NCBI RefSeq assembly: GCF_008365405.1
Contig: NZ_QOKV01000007.1
Location: 1 to 64,000 of the forward strand
From: Azospirillum brasilense
GTDB taxonomy: Bacteria > Pseudomonadota > Alphaproteobacteria > Azospirillales > Azospirillaceae
Direction: 5' to 3'
DNA: 64,000 nt
Shown here: piece by piece, positions 45,937 to 54,113 of the stretch
How positions within the stretch are numbered: the stretch's first letter is position 1
How the letters are laid out: each line of letters begins with the position of its first letter
Notes under the pieces: model-generated
What the model was told of the DNA's origin: nothing
Databases searched by the model: none
The model's input: only the letters and a program-made list of their open reading frames with translations
Position numbers and translations under genes: made by a program

Positions 45937-46476
45937 TTAGGAGTGGCTGTGCATCTTCTCGCCGGGCTCGTCGATGAGTCCGGCCAGGAAGGCGATGCGC
46001 TTGATCAGCTCGGACACCGCCTGCATGGTCAGCAGGAAGAAACCGGCGGGAACCAGGATCTTGGCCGGCCAGCGGATCAGGCCGCCGGCATCGCTCGACA
46101 TCTCCTTGGTGATGAAGCTGTCCCAGAACATCGGCCAGGAAAGCCACATGATCAGGATGGCCATCGGGAACAGGAAGACGACGATCCCGAAGATGTCCAC
46201 CATGCACTGGACGCGCCTGGAGAAGCGACCCAGCACGATGTCGATCCGGATGTGTTCGTTGCGCAGGAACGTGTATCCAGAGCACAACAGAAAAATCGCG
46301 GAGAACAAATACCATTGCAGCTCAAGCCAGGCGTTGGAGCTGTAATGGAGGCTGTAGCGGATGACCGCGTTGCCGGCGCTGACAATCACGGCGACCAGCA
46401 CCAGCCAATAAACGAGTTTGCCGATGCCGTTGTTGACAGCATCGATCAGCCCGCTGATTCGGAGCAGGAACCTCAA
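45937..46476 (-). CDS. dctQ: TRAP transporter small permease DctQ
   Basis: The 179-residue membrane protein has four predicted segments (KLVYWLVLVAVIVSAGNAVI, WYLFSAIFLLCSGYTFLRNE, FGIVVFLFPMAILIMWLSWP, VPAGFFLLTMQAVSELIKRI) and the DctQ signature NAWLELQWYLFSAIFLLCSG. It pairs with DctM directly downstream. The 224-base region before it holds two copies of CAATATTCC and may be a controlled promoter. Confidence 0.85.
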   Translation of the reverse strand: MRFLLRISGLIDAVNNGIGKLVYWLVLVAVIVSAGNAVIRYSLHYSSNAWLELQWYLFSAIFLLCSGYTFLRNEHIRIDIVLGRFSRRVQCMVDIFGIVVFLFPMAILIMWLSWPMFWDSFITKEMSSDAGGLIRWPAKILVPAGFFLLTMQAVSELIKRIAFLAGLIDEPGEKMHSHS

Positions 46477-46601
46477 CGGAGAGCCTCCCTGTTGGTTTGG
46501 AACGGGTATGTCCCCGTCCGTTCCTTTTGTTGCCCTGTGAACGGTGGCGCTGGGCGCCGGTTCAATCTTTTATGGTAACACCAAGGGTGTGTATTCTGCG
46601 G

Positions 46602-46670
46602 CAATATTCCGCAGGCGGCCCCGCTATGCAAGGGCTTGAAGGCCCTTATACGTGATTGCCCCAATATTCC
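46602..46670. promoter_or_regulatory. Upstream region of dctQM with two CAATATTCC motifs and a hairpin
   Basis: CAATATTCC is found at 46602-46610, inside the near-palindrome GCGGCAATATTCCGC, and again at 46662-46670, inside CCCCAATATTCCCC. The copies are exactly 60 bases apart. Between them AAGGGC (46630-46635) pairs with GCCCTT (46642-46647). The motifs are AT-rich islands in GC-rich DNA and could be operators for the dctQM promoter; the hairpin could end the upstream bpt transcript. Confidence 0.4.
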
Positions 46671-46700
46671 CCGATCATGGGCAATCCGAATGGCGGTCTG

Positions 46701-47441
46701 TCAGTCGGCCGGATCGTTCGGCAGACGGAACCAGCCGTCACGCCCCAGCGCCTCCAGGGGACGGAACTTGGCCTTGTAGGCCATCTTGCGGCTCTGGGCG
46801 ATCCAATAGCCGAGGTAGACGTAGGGCAACCCCTCCGCCCGGGCGCGCTCCAGCAGGCTGAGGATCATGAAGCTGCCCAGGCTGCGGCGGTCCTGGCGGG
46901 GGTCGTAGAAGCTGTAGACCGCAGAATAGCCGTCGGTCAGCCGGTCGGTCAGCATGCAGCCGACCAGCCGCCCCTGCGTGTCGCGGGCTTCGAGCAGGCT
47001 GGTGTCGGCCCGCCCCTCGTCGATCATGGCGGCGAAATCGGCCATCGCCATGCGCGCCATGTCGGACTCGCCGTGGCGGGAATTCTGATAGAGCGAGAAC
47101 AGCCGGTACTGCTCCGTCGTGGCGGCGGCGGCGGCCTCCGCCAGGGTCAGGTCGCCGTTGGCCCGGCGGACGCGCTTCTGCGACCGGGTCGGGGCGAAGG
47201 AGCCCACCGGGATTCGGACCGGGACGCAGGCTTGGCAATTCGGGCAGACCGGCCGGTAGACGATGTCGTGGCTGCGTCGGAAGCCGGCGCGCGACAGGGT
47301 GGAATTGACCTCCGCCGAATAGGGACCCAACAGCCGGGTGAACAGCTTGCGCTCCACCCGTCCCGGCAGATAGGGGCAGGGCATCGGCCCGGACCGGAAG
47401 AACTGCTGGAGCGGGCGGAGTTGCGGCTGGATGACCGACAT
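46701..47441 (-). CDS. bpt: Aspartate/glutamate leucyltransferase (aminoacyl-tRNA-protein transferase)
   Basis: From the ATG at 47441 (MSVIQPQLRPLQQFFRSGPM) the protein is 246 residues. It has the ATE N-terminal cysteine segment MPCPYLPGRVERKLFTRLLG and VYRPVCPNCQACVPVRIPV, and the C-terminal GNAT-like domain with SAVYSFYDPRQDRRSLGSFM and YVYLGYWIAQSRKMAYKAKF. It attaches leucine from Leu-tRNA to N-terminal Asp/Glu, tagging proteins for ClpAP degradation (N-end rule). A GTG at 47465 is in frame but lies in a hairpin (CCGGCCC/GGGCCGG, 47465-47480). It is 94 bases after the alpha-E gene. Confidence 0.87.
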   Translation of the reverse strand: MSVIQPQLRPLQQFFRSGPMPCPYLPGRVERKLFTRLLGPYSAEVNSTLSRAGFRRSHDIVYRPVCPNCQACVPVRIPVGSFAPTRSQKRVRRANGDLTLAEAAAAATTEQYRLFSLYQNSRHGESDMARMAMADFAAMIDEGRADTSLLEARDTQGRLVGCMLTDRLTDGYSAVYSFYDPRQDRRSLGSFMILSLLERARAEGLPYVYLGYWIAQSRKMAYKAKFRPLEALGRDGWFRLPNDPAD

Positions 47442-47464
47442 CGGGCTGGCTGACTTCTGAATCA

Positions 47465-47480
47465 CCGGCCCGTGGGCCGG
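47465..47480 (-). terminator. Short perfect hairpin between the alpha-E gene and bpt
   Basis: CCGGCCC and GGGCCGG are exact complements with a two-base centre. There is no T-run. It may separate transcripts of the two genes or sit in the bpt leader. Confidence 0.35.
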
Positions 47481-47535
47481 CTGTTGGGGGTCTGCGGCTG
47501 GAGAGGGTGCTGAACGGCGGTTTGCTTTAAGTAGG

Positions 47536-48513
47536 CTACTGGGACTGGCTCTGGGTCATGGGGACGGTGTCCTGGCCGAAAAAAGCGCGTCCGATCTCGG
47601 TGGTGATGCCGCAGAGCTGGGCCTGCACGCCGTCCAGATACTCGTGCAGGCCGAGCTGGATCACCTCTTCGATCGGGCGGGCCAAAAGCGCGCCGAGCAA
47701 CTCGTCCACCTTCTCCATCGCTTCACTGCCGTTGCGCAGGGTGTAACGGGACTTCAGGCGGGTCAAGAGGCCGTCGATCTGTCGCACACACATCACAACG
47801 GATCGCGGGAATCCCTCGTTGAACATCATGAAGCCAGCGACCGTGGTGGGCGACATGCCACGCGGGTAGACGCGCCGGAAGGCGTGGTACCCGGCGGCGG
47901 AGCGCAGCACCGTCGTCCACTGGCTCATGTCCAGCGTGGAGCCGACCACCACGGGGGAGGGCAGCAGCGTGTGGTACTTGATGTCGAGCAGGCGGGTGGT
48001 CTGGTCCGCCCGCTCGATGTACTTGCCGAGCTGGTAGAAGTACCAGCCCTGGTCGCGGTAGAAGGTGCCCTCGGTGATGCCGGTGTGGGTCTGGCACTCC
48101 TCCTTGATCCAGGTGCAGACCTTGGAGAGGTTGGACAGGGCGACGTCCTTGCCGTTCATCTCCACCAGCTTGTTGTGGAACACGTTGATCTGCGTCCACA
48201 TCTCGGTGGAGATCCACGGGCGCAGGACGCGGGCGTTTTCCCGCGCCATGCGCAGCATGGACACCAGCGAGTTCGTGTGCTGGGTGTCGAACATATAGTA
48301 ATGGACCACCGCCTCCGCCGTGGGGCGGTCGTGGCGGCTGAAGAAGTCCTTCTCGTCGGCGTTGAGCTGGACGATGGAGAACCAGTTGGTCATCCCCCGC
48401 GTGTCGCGCGCGAAGGTCTCATGCACGTCCAGGATCCGGGCGAGATTCTCGGCGCGCTCCATGTAGCGCGCCATCCAGAAAATGCATTCGGCGTAACGGG
48501 CCAGCAGATTCAC
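47536..48513 (-). CDS. Alpha-E domain protein (DUF403)
   Basis: The start is a GTG at 48513 overlapping the ATP-grasp stop as GTGA, with AGGAAGGGAG upstream. The 325-residue, all-helical protein begins VNLLARYAECIFWMARYMER and carries the alpha-E glutamates ERAENLARILDVHETFARD and YIERADQTTRLLDIKYHTLL. The family almost always accompanies a circularly permuted ATP-grasp protein and often a transglutaminase and an Anbu-type peptidase, in predicted peptide-ligation systems. Neither of the latter two is adjacent here. The product is unknown. Confidence 0.83.
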   Translation of the reverse strand: MNLLARYAECIFWMARYMERAENLARILDVHETFARDTRGMTNWFSIVQLNADEKDFFSRHDRPTAEAVVHYYMFDTQHTNSLVSMLRMARENARVLRPWISTEMWTQINVFHNKLVEMNGKDVALSNLSKVCTWIKEECQTHTGITEGTFYRDQGWYFYQLGKYIERADQTTRLLDIKYHTLLPSPVVVGSTLDMSQWTTVLRSAAGYHAFRRVYPRGMSPTTVAGFMMFNEGFPRSVVMCVRQIDGLLTRLKSRYTLRNGSEAMEKVDELLGALLARPIEEVIQLGLHEYLDGVQAQLCGITTEIGRAFFGQDTVPMTQSQSQ

Positions 48514-50084
48514 GACGCGCTCCCTTCCTGTGCGCCATCCTGGAGACCCCCATCTTGGAGAACCCAGGTGTCCTTGGACCCGCCGCCCTGCGACGAGTTG
48601 ACGATCAGCGTGCCCTTCTTCAGCGCCACGCGGGTCAGGCCGCCGGGCAGCACCCAGGTGTTCTTGCCCGTGATGGCGAAGGGGCGCAGGTCGACGTGGC
48701 GGGGATCGATGCCGTCGTCGGTCACGGTGGGGCAGACCGACAGGTCGACCACCGGCTGGCTGATGTAGTTGGCCGGATCGGCCAGCAGCTTGGCCCGGCA
48801 ATCCGCCAACTCCTCCTTGCTGGCGCGCGGGCCGATGGTGATGCCGTAGCCGCCGGCCTCGCCGACCGGCTTCACCACCAGCTTGTCCAGGTTGTCCAGC
48901 GTGTACCGCAGCGCGTCGGCCTCGCGGCAGATGCGTGTGTCCACGTTGGGGATGATCGCCTCCTGGTCCAGGTAGTATTTGATCATCCGCGGGACGTAGC
49001 AGTAGATCGCCTTGTCGTCGGCCACGCCGGTGCCGATGGCGTTGGCCAGCGCCACGTTGCCCTTGCGGTAGGCCTCCAGGAGGCCCGGCACGCCCAGCAT
49101 GCTGTCCGGGTTGAAGGCCTTGGGGTCGAGGAAGGCGTCGTCGATGCGGCGGTAGATCGAATCGACCCGCGCCAGACCGTTGGTGGTCTTCATGTAGACG
49201 CGGTCGTTCTCCACCACCAGATCGCGGCCCTCGACCAGCGGCACGCCCATCTCGCGCGCCAGGAAGATGTGCTCGAAATAGGCGGAGTTGTAGGAGCCGG
49301 GCGACAGCAGCACGACCTGCGGGTCGGCCACGTCCTGCGGCGCGATCTCCATCATCGCGTCGAGCAGCTTGTGCCCGTAATTGTCGACCGGGCGGATGCC
49401 GATGTCCTGCATCAGGTCGGGGAACACGCGCTGCATCATGTGGCGGTTCTCGACCACGTAGGACACGCCGGACGGCACGCGCCCGTTGTCCTCCAGCACG
49501 CGGAAGGTTCCCTCGCGGTCGCGGACCAGATCCGTGCCCATGATGTGGATGTAGGTGTCGAACGGCACGTCCAACCCGACCATCTGCGGCCGGAAGCAGC
49601 CGTTGCCCAGCACGAGGTCGGCGGGAATCACCCCGTCCTTGAGGATCTTCTGGTCGTGGTAGATGTCGTGGAGGAACAGGTTCAGCGCCGTGACGCGCTG
49701 GGTGATGCCGGCCTCCAGATGCGCCCATTCCTTGGCCGAGATCACCCGGGGAATGATGTCGAAGGGAAGAATCCGGTCCACCGCGTCCTTGTTCGAGTAA
49801 ACGAGGAAGGTGATGCCCAGATTGTACAGTTCACGTTCGGCGTCCTGCGACCGCCGCAACAGATCCCCGAAGTTCAGACCGGCTAGTCTCTGCCGGATCA
49901 GCGCCGAGTGCTCGGCTGGATAATCACGGCCTCCGAACAATTCGTCGTAATAAAGGCCGGGATCGTAGTTCGTCAATAGGTCAGTCGCCTTGCCTTCGGG
50001 TACGCTCACAGACTCCCCCGCAGCTAACGCCCTTGATTGACCGATGCCGTATGGCAATGGTGTCTGCCGCGAAGTATGAACCAT
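48510..50084 (-). CDS. Circularly permuted ATP-grasp protein (type 2; DUF404/DUF407)
   Basis: From the ATG at 50084 (MVHTSRQTPLPYGIGQSRAL) the protein is 524 residues. A GTG at 50009 is also possible, and the upstream end is uncertain. The family core is clear: TNYDPGLYYDELFGG, GNGCFRPQMVGLDVP, MGTDLVRDREGTFRVLEDN, PSGVSYVVENRHMMQRVFPD, VVLLSPGSYNSAYFEHIFLA, KTTNGLARVDSIYRRIDD, and KPVGEAGGYGITIGP. Homologues are predicted to form amide bonds using ATP, with the alpha-E partner. The C-terminal VLQDGGLQDG results from a 15-bp tandem duplication (48536-48565). Confidence 0.83.
   Translation of the reverse strand: MVHTSRQTPLPYGIGQSRALAAGESVSVPEGKATDLLTNYDPGLYYDELFGGRDYPAEHSALIRQRLAGLNFGDLLRRSQDAERELYNLGITFLVYSNKDAVDRILPFDIIPRVISAKEWAHLEAGITQRVTALNLFLHDIYHDQKILKDGVIPADLVLGNGCFRPQMVGLDVPFDTYIHIMGTDLVRDREGTFRVLEDNGRVPSGVSYVVENRHMMQRVFPDLMQDIGIRPVDNYGHKLLDAMMEIAPQDVADPQVVLLSPGSYNSAYFEHIFLAREMGVPLVEGRDLVVENDRVYMKTTNGLARVDSIYRRIDDAFLDPKAFNPDSMLGVPGLLEAYRKGNVALANAIGTGVADDKAIYCYVPRMIKYYLDQEAIIPNVDTRICREADALRYTLDNLDKLVVKPVGEAGGYGITIGPRASKEELADCRAKLLADPANYISQPVVDLSVCPTVTDDGIDPRHVDLRPFAITGKNTWVLPGGLTRVALKKGTLIVNSSQGGGSKDTWVLQDGGLQDGAQEGSAS
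48536..48565. repeat. 15-bp tandem duplication near the end of the ATP-grasp gene
   Basis: CATCCTGGAGACCCC (48536-48550) and CATCTTGGAGAACCC (48551-48565) are identical at 13 of 15 positions. In the minus-strand protein they encode LQDG twice, close to the C-terminus. Confidence 0.6.
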
Positions 50085-50207
50085 CACTTCGCCATTTGAA
50101 CAGGGCAAACATTCCCCGCGTTGTGCAGCGCATCGACAAAACAAGAAGGGGTACGTTCAAAGGCAGAGAACTAACGCCTTGGTACCAACCCCTCATCGGC
50201 TTTGGTA

Positions 50208-51278
50208 TCAATTCGTGGCGGCGGGCGCGGCGGCGGTCTTGCTTTCGCGCAGCAGCACCATGCTGATGCGGCGGTTGCGCGGGCTGCCGGGCTGGTCGGG
50301 CACCAGCAGATCGCGGTCGGCGCGGCCGATCACGTCCTGGACGCGCTCCTCCGGGATGCCGCCGGCGATCAAGGCGCGGCGCGTGGCGTTGGCGCGTTCG
50401 GTGGACAGATCCCAATTGTCGCGCCCGGCCCCGGAGGTGAAGGGGATGCCGTCGGTGTGGCCGCTGATCGACAGCTTGTTGGGCAGCTTGGCGAGCGCCT
50501 TGGCCACCTGCATGACGAGCTGGCGGGTCTGCGGGTACATCTGGCCCGACCCGCCGGGGAACATCGAGACGCGGTCCTGGTCGACGATCTGGATTCGCAA
50601 GCCTTCCGGCGTCTGGTCGATCATCAGGTTCTGGGCCAGCGGCTCCAGTTCCGGCACGGATTGGATGGCCTGCCGGATTTCGGTGGCGGCCTGCTGGAAC
50701 TGGCGGGCCTCCTTCTGGGCGTCCTGCAGCTTCTCGCCGCCTTCCTTCACCCGCTCCGCGAAGTCGGACAGCCGTTCCCCCGGCTTCTGGCCGGGAATGC
50801 CGAGCTGCTTGGCCTGTTCCTCCAGCCGTTTCTGGTAGTCGAGCCGCGACTCGTTGGATTTCTGCTCGGCGGGCGAGGCGGGGGACGAGGAAGGCGGCGG
50901 GGCGGCGTCGGTGGGATCGTTCGCCTCGTCGTCCTCCTGTGTCGAATGGCCGGGCGGGCCGGAGACCGGAACATCGGCGGACATCGGGGAGGAGGGAGAG
51001 ATCTGGGCGCCCGGCGCGGTGATGGTGCGCCCGCCCAGCATGCCGCCGGACCCGGAGCTTTCGCGGCTGACCGAGGTGGGCGAGAAATAGTCCGCGATGC
51101 CCTTGCGCTGGTCCGACGTGGTGACGTTGAGCAGCCACAGCAGCAGGAAGAAGGCCATCATCGCCGTCACGAAGTCGGCGTAGGCGACTTTCCAAGCGCC
51201 GCCATGGTGGCCGCCGTGGCCACCCTTCTTCTTCTTGATGATGATCGGCCGTTCGCCGCCGGACGGGTTCGCTGACAT
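50208..51278 (-). CDS. motB: Flagellar stator protein MotB
   Basis: The 356-residue protein has a cytoplasmic basic head (IIIKKKKGGHGGHHGGAWKV) and one membrane segment with the proton-binding aspartate D35 in VAYADFVTAMMAFFLLLWLL. After a long Ser/Pro-rich linker (about 60-150) and a coiled helix comes an OmpA/MotB peptidoglycan-binding domain (KALAKLPNKLSISGHTDGIP, NWDLSTERANATRRALIAGG, PRNRRISMVLL). It anchors the stator and conducts protons with MotA. motA is not adjacent. The linker is longer than in enteric MotB. Confidence 0.9.
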   Translation of the reverse strand: MSANPSGGERPIIIKKKKGGHGGHHGGAWKVAYADFVTAMMAFFLLLWLLNVTTSDQRKGIADYFSPTSVSRESSGSGGMLGGRTITAPGAQISPSSPMSADVPVSGPPGHSTQEDDEANDPTDAAPPPSSSPASPAEQKSNESRLDYQKRLEEQAKQLGIPGQKPGERLSDFAERVKEGGEKLQDAQKEARQFQQAATEIRQAIQSVPELEPLAQNLMIDQTPEGLRIQIVDQDRVSMFPGGSGQMYPQTRQLVMQVAKALAKLPNKLSISGHTDGIPFTSGAGRDNWDLSTERANATRRALIAGGIPEERVQDVIGRADRDLLVPDQPGSPRNRRISMVLLRESKTAAAPAATN

Positions 51279-51506
51279 GAAGCCTTGCTGAATGGGGCCT
51301 TGAGGTCGGGAATTCGTGGTCCGTGCCGACGCCCGAAGGGTGGACCTTCATCCTTAAGATCCATTTAATGCGGAAGGCGGCCTCTTCCGGCCGCTTCCGG
51401 ACGGTCCGGGGCAGATGCGGCTTGCGCCGAGGGTCCGGCTGGGTTAATCCCGCTGTTTCGCCGCCGCACCCTCGCCCCAATAACCGACGAGCCCATACAG
51501 GCCGCC

Positions 51507-51986
51507 ATGACCATCGACTCTCGGGCCTTCCGCAATGCCCTCGGATGCTTCGCCACCGGCATCGCCGTGGTCACCACCGTCGCCCCGGACGGCGAGCCGA
51601 TCGGCGTGACCGTGAACTCCTTCTCGTCGGTGTCGCTCGACCCGCCGCTGGTGCAGTTCTGCCTGGGCCGGGCGGCCATGTCGTTCGAGGCCTTCACCAC
51701 CGCGCCGTCCTTCGCGGTGAACATCCTGGCCGAAGGGCAGGCGGAACTGTCCAACCGCTTCTCGCGCCGCGACCTTCAAGAGCGCTGGGACGGGGTGGGG
51801 GTCGAGCGCTGGGACAGCGGCGTGCCGATCCTCACCGGCTGCCTCGCCAGCCTGGAGTGCGACCGGGAGCATGTCTATGACGGCGGCGACCACGTCATCA
51901 TCGTGGGCCGCGTCCGCCGCCTGTCCGGGAGCGAGGATGGGAAGCCGCTGCTCTATTTCCGCGGCGCCTATGCGCAGCTTCCCTGA
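51507..51986 (+). CDS. Flavin reductase-like protein (HpaC/RutF type)
   Basis: The 159-residue protein is the FMN-binding split-barrel of small flavin reductases: FRNALGCFATGIAVVTTVAP, GVTVNSFSSVSLDPPLVQFC, FAVNILAEGQAELSNRFS, and GGDHVIIVGRVRRL. These use NAD(P)H to reduce free flavin for a two-component mono-oxygenase. No oxygenase gene is adjacent. It is divergent from motB with 228 bases between and convergent with the RTX protein. Confidence 0.84.
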   Translation: MTIDSRAFRNALGCFATGIAVVTTVAPDGEPIGVTVNSFSSVSLDPPLVQFCLGRAAMSFEAFTTAPSFAVNILAEGQAELSNRFSRRDLQERWDGVGVERWDSGVPILTGCLASLECDREHVYDGGDHVIIVGRVRRLSGSEDGKPLLYFRGAYAQLP

Positions 51987-52004
51987 GGCATCAGGGGGTG
52001 TTCG

Positions 52005-52030
52005 GGGCGCCCGGACCGGACCGGGCGCCC
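52005..52030. terminator. Bidirectional hairpin between convergent genes
   Basis: GGGCGCCCGG (52005-52014) and CCGGGCGCCC (52021-52030) form a perfect 10-bp stem around ACCGGA. No T-run is present. It starts 18 bases after the flavin reductase stop and ends 15 before the RTX gene stop. Confidence 0.55.
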
Positions 52031-52045
52031 GTCACCGGCCGGGCG

Positions 52046-54001
52046 TCATTTGAGGGCGAAGGCCAGGTAGCTGGAGCCGTTGACCTCTCCGGGGGTGACG
52101 AAGATCGCGCCGAAGGACTTTCCGGCGATGGTCATGCTCATGTCGACGCTGCCGTTGTTGTCGAGGTCGATGTGCGCGGTGACGCCCTTCGCGCTCTCGG
52201 CGCCGGCCATCTCGGCCCAGGTCAGTTTGGACGTCCCTTCCTTCCAGCCCCAGGCGGTGACCCATTCCCCCGCCTCCAGGTCGGTCACCGTCGACCAGGT
52301 GACGCCACCGCCGCGCCCGTCCACGAAGAAGGTGTCGCCGCCGCTCCCGCCGGTCAGGTAATTGGAGCCCAGGCCGCCGTCCAGCACGTCGTCGCCGCCG
52401 CTGCCGTCCACCGCGTCGTCGCCGCCCGCCGTGTTGATGAAATCGGCACGCTCCGTCCCGCGCATCGCCTCGCTGTCGTTCTGGCCGATGTGGCTGTTGT
52501 GAAGCCAACTCACCGGGCCGGAGTAGCGGTCCATCGCGATTACGGTGCTGTCCCCGCCGCGGGTGATCGAAAGGCGGCGCTCGGGATCGATGGGCACGGG
52601 AACCGGAGGCTCCTTGACGGGATTGGGAAGGGGGGACCGTAGGATCGATGTGGCGTCCGCGACGGCGACGCTGCGGTCGGTGAAGGACAATTGTTCGATC
52701 CCGTGCAGCCGGTCGCTGATGCCCAGCTTGGGAATCGACAGGAACAGGGTGCCGTGCAGGCTGTAGGCATAGGCGTCGGTCGAGGCGGCGCCATAGACCG
52801 CGGTGTCGTACCCGAGGCTTCCGTCGAGCACGTTGCTGCCCGTTCCGCCGATCAGCGTGTCGTCGCCGGACCCCGCCATGATGTCGTCGTTGCCCGGTCC
52901 GCCGTCGAGGCGATTGTTGGCGCTGCCGGGAAGAAACGTGCCATTGACCAAATGGATGGGGTTGGAGAACGACCCGAAGATGGTGTCGTTGCCGGCCCCG
53001 CCGATGGCGTTTTCAATGCTGATGCCCTTGGCGATAACGGCGTTGCCGTTGATCTCATTGGACGAGAGATCGATGTGCAGGCCGCTCGACGCGGCGGAGG
53101 CGTCCAGTGTATCGGTTCCACCGGCGTCCCAGATCGCCGCTCCCGCGAGCGGACCGTCGATGCGGTAGACGTCGTCCCCGGTGCGCGTGCCCAGGTTGGC
53201 GCCGTACCAGGACTGCAGCACCTGGATGTCCGCCGCCATCGGCCCGACCGGGTTGAACGCCGTGCCGGCCGGCAGGCGGGAGGCTGGTGGCGTGACCGAC
53301 ATCATCGTCCAGCCCGTGCTCCACACGCCGCTCTCCGCCCGCGGATCGTTGCCGGACGCAGGTGCATCGCCGGGCTCGAAGCTGTCGGTGAGGCCGAGGG
53401 CGCGCCCGATCTCCCGGAGAACCCGCGCGTATCCAGCGCCGCTGGCGGCGTCGATTCGGTCGGAATCGAAGGCGACCAGACCACTGGACAGGGTCGAGGC
53501 GGACGGACCGATGGCATAGGCGGGCGTGCCTGGATCGTTGTCCAGCCGGGCGTCGTCGATGAAGCGCAGATGGCCGACCAGCGCGCCGGACGCTCCGGGA
53601 GCGTCGAGCGGGCCGCCCGTCGCCGACTCGGTGATCTCCACGAAACGGATGCTGGCGACGTCGGCGATGCTTGCCAGGGCGCCGCGGATGGCGTCGCGGA
53701 AGGCCGCGCCCAGTGGGGCCGGATTGACCTCCGCGGTGGCGACGGCGGGACCGCCGTTCTCATAGAAGGAGTAGGTGAGGGTGACCGGAGCCGCGGCCTG
53801 GGTGGTGCCCCATTTGGCCCCCGACAGGATGGGTTTCAGGGAGGGATCGGAAATCGCCTGGGGCGCCGTCACGATGCCGGTTCGGAGCAGTGCGGGATCG
53901 CATCCCAGCGGGCCGCCGTCGATGTCGGTGGCGGGGCGGTTGGCGGCGGTCAAACCGTAGACGGTGGCGACCGAGGTGGGGACCCAGAAGGCGGCTGGCA
54001 T
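52046..54001 (-). CDS. Serralysin-like RTX protein with all zinc ligands lost (predicted pseudoprotease)
   Basis: The 651-residue protein aligns by eye to M10B serralysins. Residues about 55-110 have ILSGAKWGT and VTLTYSFYE; 110-200 the helical protease lobe; and 240-290 the serralysin-specific MAADIQVLQSWYGANLGTRT followed by GDDVYRIDGP. RTX calcium repeats come in two blocks (GGAGNDTIFG, GGPGNDDIMAGSGDDTLIGG; later GGDDAVDGSGGDDVLDGG). Where active enzymes have HEIGHALGLSH, this one has REIGRALGLTD (196-206), so the three His ligands are R196, R200 and D206; E197 stays. The Met-turn MMS (233-235) remains but the following Tyr is Val236. It is probably secreted yet not proteolytic. Confidence 0.8.
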   Translation of the reverse strand: MPAAFWVPTSVATVYGLTAANRPATDIDGGPLGCDPALLRTGIVTAPQAISDPSLKPILSGAKWGTTQAAAPVTLTYSFYENGGPAVATAEVNPAPLGAAFRDAIRGALASIADVASIRFVEITESATGGPLDAPGASGALVGHLRFIDDARLDNDPGTPAYAIGPSASTLSSGLVAFDSDRIDAASGAGYARVLREIGRALGLTDSFEPGDAPASGNDPRAESGVWSTGWTMMSVTPPASRLPAGTAFNPVGPMAADIQVLQSWYGANLGTRTGDDVYRIDGPLAGAAIWDAGGTDTLDASAASSGLHIDLSSNEINGNAVIAKGISIENAIGGAGNDTIFGSFSNPIHLVNGTFLPGSANNRLDGGPGNDDIMAGSGDDTLIGGTGSNVLDGSLGYDTAVYGAASTDAYAYSLHGTLFLSIPKLGISDRLHGIEQLSFTDRSVAVADATSILRSPLPNPVKEPPVPVPIDPERRLSITRGGDSTVIAMDRYSGPVSWLHNSHIGQNDSEAMRGTERADFINTAGGDDAVDGSGGDDVLDGGLGSNYLTGGSGGDTFFVDGRGGGVTWSTVTDLEAGEWVTAWGWKEGTSKLTWAEMAGAESAKGVTAHIDLDNNGSVDMSMTIAGKSFGAIFVTPGEVNGSSYLAFALK

Positions 54002-54113
54002 ACGCTTACATCCTGATAGAGAGAGTTCGCGTTGGGTTTCTCTATCACGGAGTGCGTCATTTTTGTACAGGGCCGCGCAACAAGAAAACCATCTTGCGTC
54101 ATTCCATCGCGGA

